Assembly: GCF_001399455.2 (NCBI RefSeq)
Contig: NZ_LLEI02000043.1
Location: forward strand, 357,431-421,430
Source of the DNA: Vibrio bivalvicida
Lineage (GTDB): Bacteria; Pseudomonadota; Gammaproteobacteria; Enterobacterales; Vibrionaceae
DNA length: 64,000 nucleotides
Direction of reading: 5' to 3'
This document shows, in pieces, positions 60,518 to 64,000 of the stretch (positions are counted from its first letter, which is position 1; every line of letters begins with the position of its first letter). The notes under the pieces are model-generated. The model did not search any database. It saw only the letters and a program-made list of their open reading frames with translations, and had not been told where the DNA came from. Position numbers and translations under genes: made by a program.

Positions 60518-61260
60518 TATCGATCCAACTTAAAACGAACAGGGATTTGGACGCGATGAGCCATTTTTTGCCCATCGACAGAATGAGGTGAGAATCGCCA
60601 TTTTTTGATGGCCGCTAATGCTGACTTATCAAGCATGTCAGTGCCTGAAGATGAAATAAGGACTTGTTTAACCTGTTTACCATCCTCATCAAGCCAGATT
60701 TCATACAGGGCGATGCCTTCAATACCGCGTTTTCTTGCTAAACGTGGGTACTTAGGTGCTGAAGGGCGAGTGAGAAACGAAGGTTTGGTGACCATCACTG
60801 GTTGAGAGCTTGCGCCCTGATTGACGAGTTGTGGCTGGGCTTTTGATTCGTGCTGTTTAGGCGCTTGTTTTTTTTCAACCACCTTTTGCGCAGTTTTTTC
60901 TTTTGGTTCGTCAGCCACAGGTTGTTTCTTCGGCACGGGTTTTGTTTTGGTGACCTTTTTTTCTACCTTGGGCTTATTCTTGACGACTTTCTTTTCCACC
61001 GGATTAGGTTGTTTTTCGACCTTTTGGGGCTCAGGCGAAGTCACTTGTTTTTTACTCGGTTCCGGCTCAGCTTTTGGTTGTGATTGTGTTGCCAGTTGCT
61101 CTGCAGGTGGTGTTGCCACTGCTTTGAAATTAATCGACACAGAATCTGATTGTGCACCTGCTGGCATCGCAAAAGCTTTTGGCTCTTGTGCAACCAACAC
61201 GAACGCAGCGTGGATAGCTAACGAAATGCTACCTGCAATGGTGTATCGCTTGACGTTCAC
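60517..61260 (-). CDS. tonB: TonB1 energy transducer
   Basis: This 247-residue protein has a short cytoplasmic start, a membrane helix (about 8-26), a long proline-lysine-rich periplasmic spacer (repeats of KPK, KKP and EKK) and a C-terminal TonB domain (PKYPRLARKRGIEGIALYEI and AAIKKWRFSPH). It couples ExbBD to outer-membrane heme and siderophore receptors. The start is GTG 61260, seven bases after GGAG; the frame is open to 61359, but those residues do not fit TonB. It heads the tonB-exbBD-hutBCD operon and is divergent from hutW. Confidence 0.92.
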   Translation of the reverse strand: MNVKRYTIAGSISLAIHAAFVLVAQEPKAFAMPAGAQSDSVSINFKAVATPPAEQLATQSQPKAEPEPSKKQVTSPEPQKVEKQPNPVEKKVVKNKPKVEKKVTKTKPVPKKQPVADEPKEKTAQKVVEKKQAPKQHESKAQPQLVNQGASSQPVMVTKPSFLTRPSAPKYPRLARKRGIEGIALYEIWLDEDGKQVKQVLISSSGTDMLDKSALAAIKKWRFSPHSVDGQKMAHRVQIPVRFKLDR

Positions 61261-61330
61261 TAGAGTTCTCCATGATTCATATCGGTTACCAGACGGATTA
61301 GAATTATTACTCACAATGCAAATAAGATCA

Positions 61331-61354
61331 ATTATCAATTGCATTATCATTACC
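61331..61354. promoter_or_regulatory. Fur box in the tonB/hutW divergent region
   Basis: On the minus strand the 24 bases read as four hexamers, GGTAAT-GATAAT-GCAATT-GATAAT, close to the Fur repeat GATAAT. A 7-base inverted repeat, AATGCAA (61316-61322) and TTGCATT (61339-61345), overlaps it. One site could serve both divergent heme operons and repress them when iron is plentiful. Confidence 0.65.
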
Positions 61355-61430
61355 GCCAATTTATGATCGCTACCAGTTTTTAAGAATTTGGCGCGAGGCT
61401 AGAGCTGACAAGCGCTGAGAGATTTATGAA

Positions 61431-62801
61431 ATGCTTAATATTTATAATTTCGATGAATCAGTTTTGGCGGTAGATACGCCTGATCCACTTCGATTTGCAT
61501 TTGCCAAAAAGTCTTCCCCTCATGCAGGCGGTATGGCTGCCTCTTTATTGCCTGAACAGAAAGCTGAAGTATTAAATAGCCTTTATGCCTCACAAGGGGA
61601 AAAAAAAGATAAGCGCTGCTTATACATTCATATTCCATTTTGTCGAGTTCGCTGTACGTTTTGTAACTTTTTCCAAAATGCCGCTAGCCGAAAGCTTGTC
61701 GACGACTACTTCGAAGCCTTGATGGTTGAAATTAAGCACAAAGCAGCAATGCCTTGGACGCAATCTGGAACCTTTCACGCTGTTTATATCGGTGGGGGAA
61801 CGCCAACAGACCTGTCGGCGGAGCAGATCGAACGATTAGGCAAAGCCATTCGAGCGTATTTCCCTTTATCAACTGATTGTGAGATCACCTTAGAGGGGCG
61901 AATTAACCGTTTTAGTGATGAAACGTTTGAGCGCGCTTTAGAAGGTGGTTTTAACCGATTTTCGTTTGGTATTCAGAGCTTTAACACTCGGGTTAGACGC
62001 AGTGCGAAACGTCTTGATGATCGAGATGTAGTCCTGGAGCGTGTGAGTTCCTTAAGTGCCACTGACCAAGCGCCAATAATTTTAGACTTACTCTATGGTT
62101 TGCCTTACCAAACTTTAGAGGTGTTTGAGCAAGATCTGAACGATTTCATGTCGACAGGAGCTCACGGGTTAGATTTATACCAGTTAGTTGTTGGTGGTAA
62201 CGCACCAATGTTAAACCTAGTGGAGAAAGGAAAGATCCCCGCGCCAGCAACAACGCCTGATAAAGCGTCAATGTACGAGCTAGGTTCCGCGTTTATGCAA
62301 AAACATCACATGCGACAGCTAAGCGTTAACCATTGGGCGGGAGACAACCGTGAACGTAGCCAATACAACTCGTTAGCAAAAACCTATGCCGAGGTTTTAC
62401 CTATTGGCTGCGGGGCAGGCGGCAACATCGGTGGCTACGGTATGATGAATCATCGAACACTAGAAACCTACATGACAGCAATGAAGTCTGGTGACTCACT
62501 AGTCGCGATGATGACTAAGCAGCACACGTTGGAACCTATTTTTTCTGTCCTGAAATCAGGCTTCGACCGCGGTGTTTTATCACGTGCGGCAATGCCACAA
62601 TTCTTAGGCTTATCATCATTTGATTTCTTATTACCTTTATTCCACCACTGGCAAGAAAAAGGGCTAGTTCAAGTCGAAGGTGATTATCTCTCTTTAACTT
62701 TGGCTGGGCAATTTTGGGCAGTAAGCCTCGCTCAAGCTTGTATTCAAGTACTACAGTCAACGTATCAAGAAAAAAACGCGCTCGAATCAGTCGCGATGTA
62801 A
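61431..62801 (+). CDS. hutW: Heme-utilisation radical SAM protein HutW
   Basis: This 456-residue radical SAM protein has the iron-sulfur motif CRVRCTFC (Cys71, Cys75, Cys78), followed by the HemN-like VYIGGGTPTDLSAEQIERL and FSFGIQSFNTRVRRSAKR. HutW is related to coproporphyrinogen III oxidases and to anaerobic heme-degrading enzymes such as ChuW. It probably works on heme or a porphyrin in the cytoplasm. It heads hutWXZ, divergent from tonB. Spacing to hutX is 11 bases. Confidence 0.92.
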   Translation: MLNIYNFDESVLAVDTPDPLRFAFAKKSSPHAGGMAASLLPEQKAEVLNSLYASQGEKKDKRCLYIHIPFCRVRCTFCNFFQNAASRKLVDDYFEALMVEIKHKAAMPWTQSGTFHAVYIGGGTPTDLSAEQIERLGKAIRAYFPLSTDCEITLEGRINRFSDETFERALEGGFNRFSFGIQSFNTRVRRSAKRLDDRDVVLERVSSLSATDQAPIILDLLYGLPYQTLEVFEQDLNDFMSTGAHGLDLYQLVVGGNAPMLNLVEKGKIPAPATTPDKASMYELGSAFMQKHHMRQLSVNHWAGDNRERSQYNSLAKTYAEVLPIGCGAGGNIGGYGMMNHRTLETYMTAMKSGDSLVAMMTKQHTLEPIFSVLKSGFDRGVLSRAAMPQFLGLSSFDFLLPLFHHWQEKGLVQVEGDYLSLTLAGQFWAVSLAQACIQVLQSTYQEKNALESVAM

Positions 62802-62812
62802 ACGGAAAAACT

Positions 62813-63316
62813 ATGGAAGCACTAAAACAGCAGGTTGCTCAGCTTATCGAGCAAGAACCCACTCTATTACCCGCAGCCATTGCGGAGAAACTGAATGTCT
62901 CTGAATTTGAAGCGGTAGCGGCTTTACCTGAAGAAATGATTGCCCTAGTAGCTGGAGAGCAAGCTCAACATATCTTAGAGAGCTTGGTTGGATTCGGCCC
63001 TGTAACGACAATTGTTCATTCTTTTGGCTCAATCTTTGAAGTAAAAGCGCCGTTTCCTAAAGGGAAAGTTGCGCGTGGTTACTACAACTTGATGGGGCGC
63101 GAAGGCGAACTGCATGGCCACTTGAAGCTAGATAATGTTAAAAACATTGCTTTAGTGAGCAAACCTTTCATGGGTAGAGAAAGCCATTACTTTGGTTTCT
63201 TCTGTGAAGCGGGAAATAACATATTTAAGATCTACTTAGGTCGTAATGAAAAGCGTGAGTTGATTGAATCGCAGGTAGCGACATTCAAACAATGGCAGCA
63301 AGAGTTTAGAAAGTAA
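62813..63316 (+). CDS. hutX: Heme-utilisation protein HutX
   Basis: This 167-residue protein belongs to the HutX/ChuX family, which bind heme and pass it to HutZ. It has an N-terminal helical part (EALKQQVAQLIEQEPTLLPA) and a beta-rich domain with GEVKAPFPKGKV-like FEVKAPFPKGKVARGYYNL and GELHGHLKLDNV. ATG 62813 fits the family; the frame is open to 62714 but overlaps hutW. It lies 11 bases after hutW and 40 bases before hutZ. Confidence 0.92.
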   Translation: MEALKQQVAQLIEQEPTLLPAAIAEKLNVSEFEAVAALPEEMIALVAGEQAQHILESLVGFGPVTTIVHSFGSIFEVKAPFPKGKVARGYYNLMGREGELHGHLKLDNVKNIALVSKPFMGRESHYFGFFCEAGNNIFKIYLGRNEKRELIESQVATFKQWQQEFRK

Positions 63317-63356
63317 TTCAGAATAATAATAGTAAGAGAAAGTTAGGAGCCTCAAC

Positions 63357-63887
63357 ATGGATCAACAAGTTAAACAAGAACGCCTTCAAGGACGTCTTGA
63401 GCCTGAAATTAAAGAGTTTCGCCAAGAGCGACGTACACTGCAACTGGCGACAGTCGATGAAAATGGTCGTCCAAACGTAAGCTACGCGCCATATGTTCAA
63501 AACCAAGATGGCTATTTCGTGCTTATCTCTGAAATTGCTCGTCACGCGCGTAACCTACAGGTAAACCCGAATGTCTCGATCATGATGATTGAAGACGAAG
63601 ACACCTCTAAGCAGCTGTTTGCACGTAAGCGTTTAACGTTTGATGCAGTGGCTTCTGTAGTCGAGCGTGATACTGAGCAGTGGACTCAAGTTGTTGCACA
63701 AATGCAGGGCCGATTCGGTGAAATCATCGAAGGTCTAAGCCAGCTACAAGACTTCGTTCTGTTTAACCTTAAAGCTGAGAAAGGCCTGTTCGTAAAAGGT
63801 TTTGGTCAGGCATATCAAGTTTCAGGTGATGACTTAGTAGATTTCGTTCATCTAGAAGAAGGGCATAAGAAGGTATCAAACGCTTAA
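63357..63887 (+). CDS. hutZ: Heme-degrading enzyme HutZ
   Basis: This 176-residue protein of the split-barrel flavin/heme fold degrades heme and releases iron. It has ERRTLQLATVDENGRPNVSYAPYV near 24, ISEIARHARNLQVNP, and the C-terminal VHLEEGHKKVSNA with the His that coordinates heme in HutZ. A good ribosome binding site (AGGAG) lies about eight bases before the ATG. It is the last gene of hutWXZ in this window. Confidence 0.94.
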   Translation: MDQQVKQERLQGRLEPEIKEFRQERRTLQLATVDENGRPNVSYAPYVQNQDGYFVLISEIARHARNLQVNPNVSIMMIEDEDTSKQLFARKRLTFDAVASVVERDTEQWTQVVAQMQGRFGEIIEGLSQLQDFVLFNLKAEKGLFVKGFGQAYQVSGDDLVDFVHLEEGHKKVSNA

Positions 63888-63950
63888 ATTTGTTTTAAAT
63901 TTAAGAGCCTAGTAAGCTATTTCTATTCAAAGGAGCCACATTGGCTAATG

Positions 63951-63977
63951 CCGATCAGTTAAGCCTAAAATGATCGG
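63951..63977. repeat. Inverted repeat near the right window edge
   Basis: CCGATCA (63951-63957) and TGATCGG (63971-63977) are perfect arms with a 13-base loop, and a further CGATC follows at 63983-63987. No gene is seen between hutZ and the window end. It could be an operator, or the edge of a repeat element that continues beyond the window. Confidence 0.5.
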
Positions 63978-64000
63978 TTGAACGATCCTCCAAAGACGTT

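Noticed and set aside
60821..61366. 181-codon frame opposite tonB, rich in Cys and Phe
   Set aside because: It is the complement of the Pro-Lys-rich TonB spacer and is a composition artefact.
62714..62812. N-terminal extension of hutX into hutW
   Set aside because: HutX similarity starts at MEALKQQV (62813); the extension overlaps hutW out of frame.
1..64000. tRNA, rRNA, CRISPR arrays, integrases or defence systems
   Set aside because: Looked for and not seen; the window is almost entirely filled with metabolic, transport and signalling genes.

Overview
This window looks like ordinary chromosomal DNA of a Vibrio, most likely from the second chromosome. The basis is gene content and order known from Vibrio: glyA-gcvH-gcvP divergent from a regulator and gcvT; rbsDACBKR; pstSCAB next to a chemoreceptor; a GGDEF protein followed further on by a LysM/M23 endopeptidase; ppsA divergent from ppsR; and tonB-exbBD-hutBCD divergent from hutWXZ. 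The species cannot be fixed from the sequence alone. I see no rRNA, tRNA, CRISPR array, prophage or complete insertion sequence.

Layout. 1-5.3 kb: the end of a LysE-type exporter, then a secreted lipase-like hydrolase, a DUF4785-like protein, a small lipoprotein and a Cache-domain histidine kinase. 5.4-13.7 kb: small metabolic genes, most paired with a one-component regulator (MerR with PhzF; HxlR with an NTF2-like protein; LysR with an SDR and an SMP-30 lactonase; HxlR with a glutathione S-transferase). Several of these pairs have clear operator-like dyads between the genes. 13.7-20.8 kb: the glycine cleavage and SHMT cluster, with an XRE-cupin regulator and an identical 18-bp element in front of both glyA and gcvT. 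20.9-23 kb: two tandem trypsin-like proteases of the GlyGly-CTERM type. 23.1-26.5 kb: a VpsT/CsgD-type regulator, an ammonium-transporter/histidine-kinase fusion and a DUF3012 lipoprotein.

26.6-32.8 kb: the ribose operon, with two RbsR-type palindromes and a CRP site. 32.9-38.6 kb: a REC/HD-GYP response regulator, a PAS histidine kinase, an ABC-type binding protein and CheV. 38.7-39.6 kb: a MarR/VOC pair. 39.7-45.3 kb: a chemoreceptor divergent from pstSCAB (no phoU), with PhoB-like boxes. 45.4-47 kb: a diguanylate cyclase coupled to a periplasmic molybdopterin-fold-like protein. 47.1-52.5 kb: transport and envelope genes ending with a ShyA-like endopeptidase. 52.5-55.9 kb: ppsA and ppsR. 55.9-63.9 kb: a solute-binding protein and the TonB1/heme uptake and heme utilisation genes, with a Fur-like site in the divergent promoter region.

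Two themes link the regions. First, c-di-GMP signalling recurs: a GGDEF synthase, an HD-GYP hydrolase and a VpsT-like candidate receptor carrying a WLSR motif. Second, three histidine kinases with different sensors (double Cache, ammonium transporter, periplasmic domain plus PAS) carry closely related kinase cores. Only one lies beside a response regulator, the HD-GYP protein. The most interesting candidates are the Amt-kinase fusion, this kinase family with its possible shared c-di-GMP output, the kinase/binding-protein/HD-GYP locus, and the XRE-cupin operator shared by the glycine genes.
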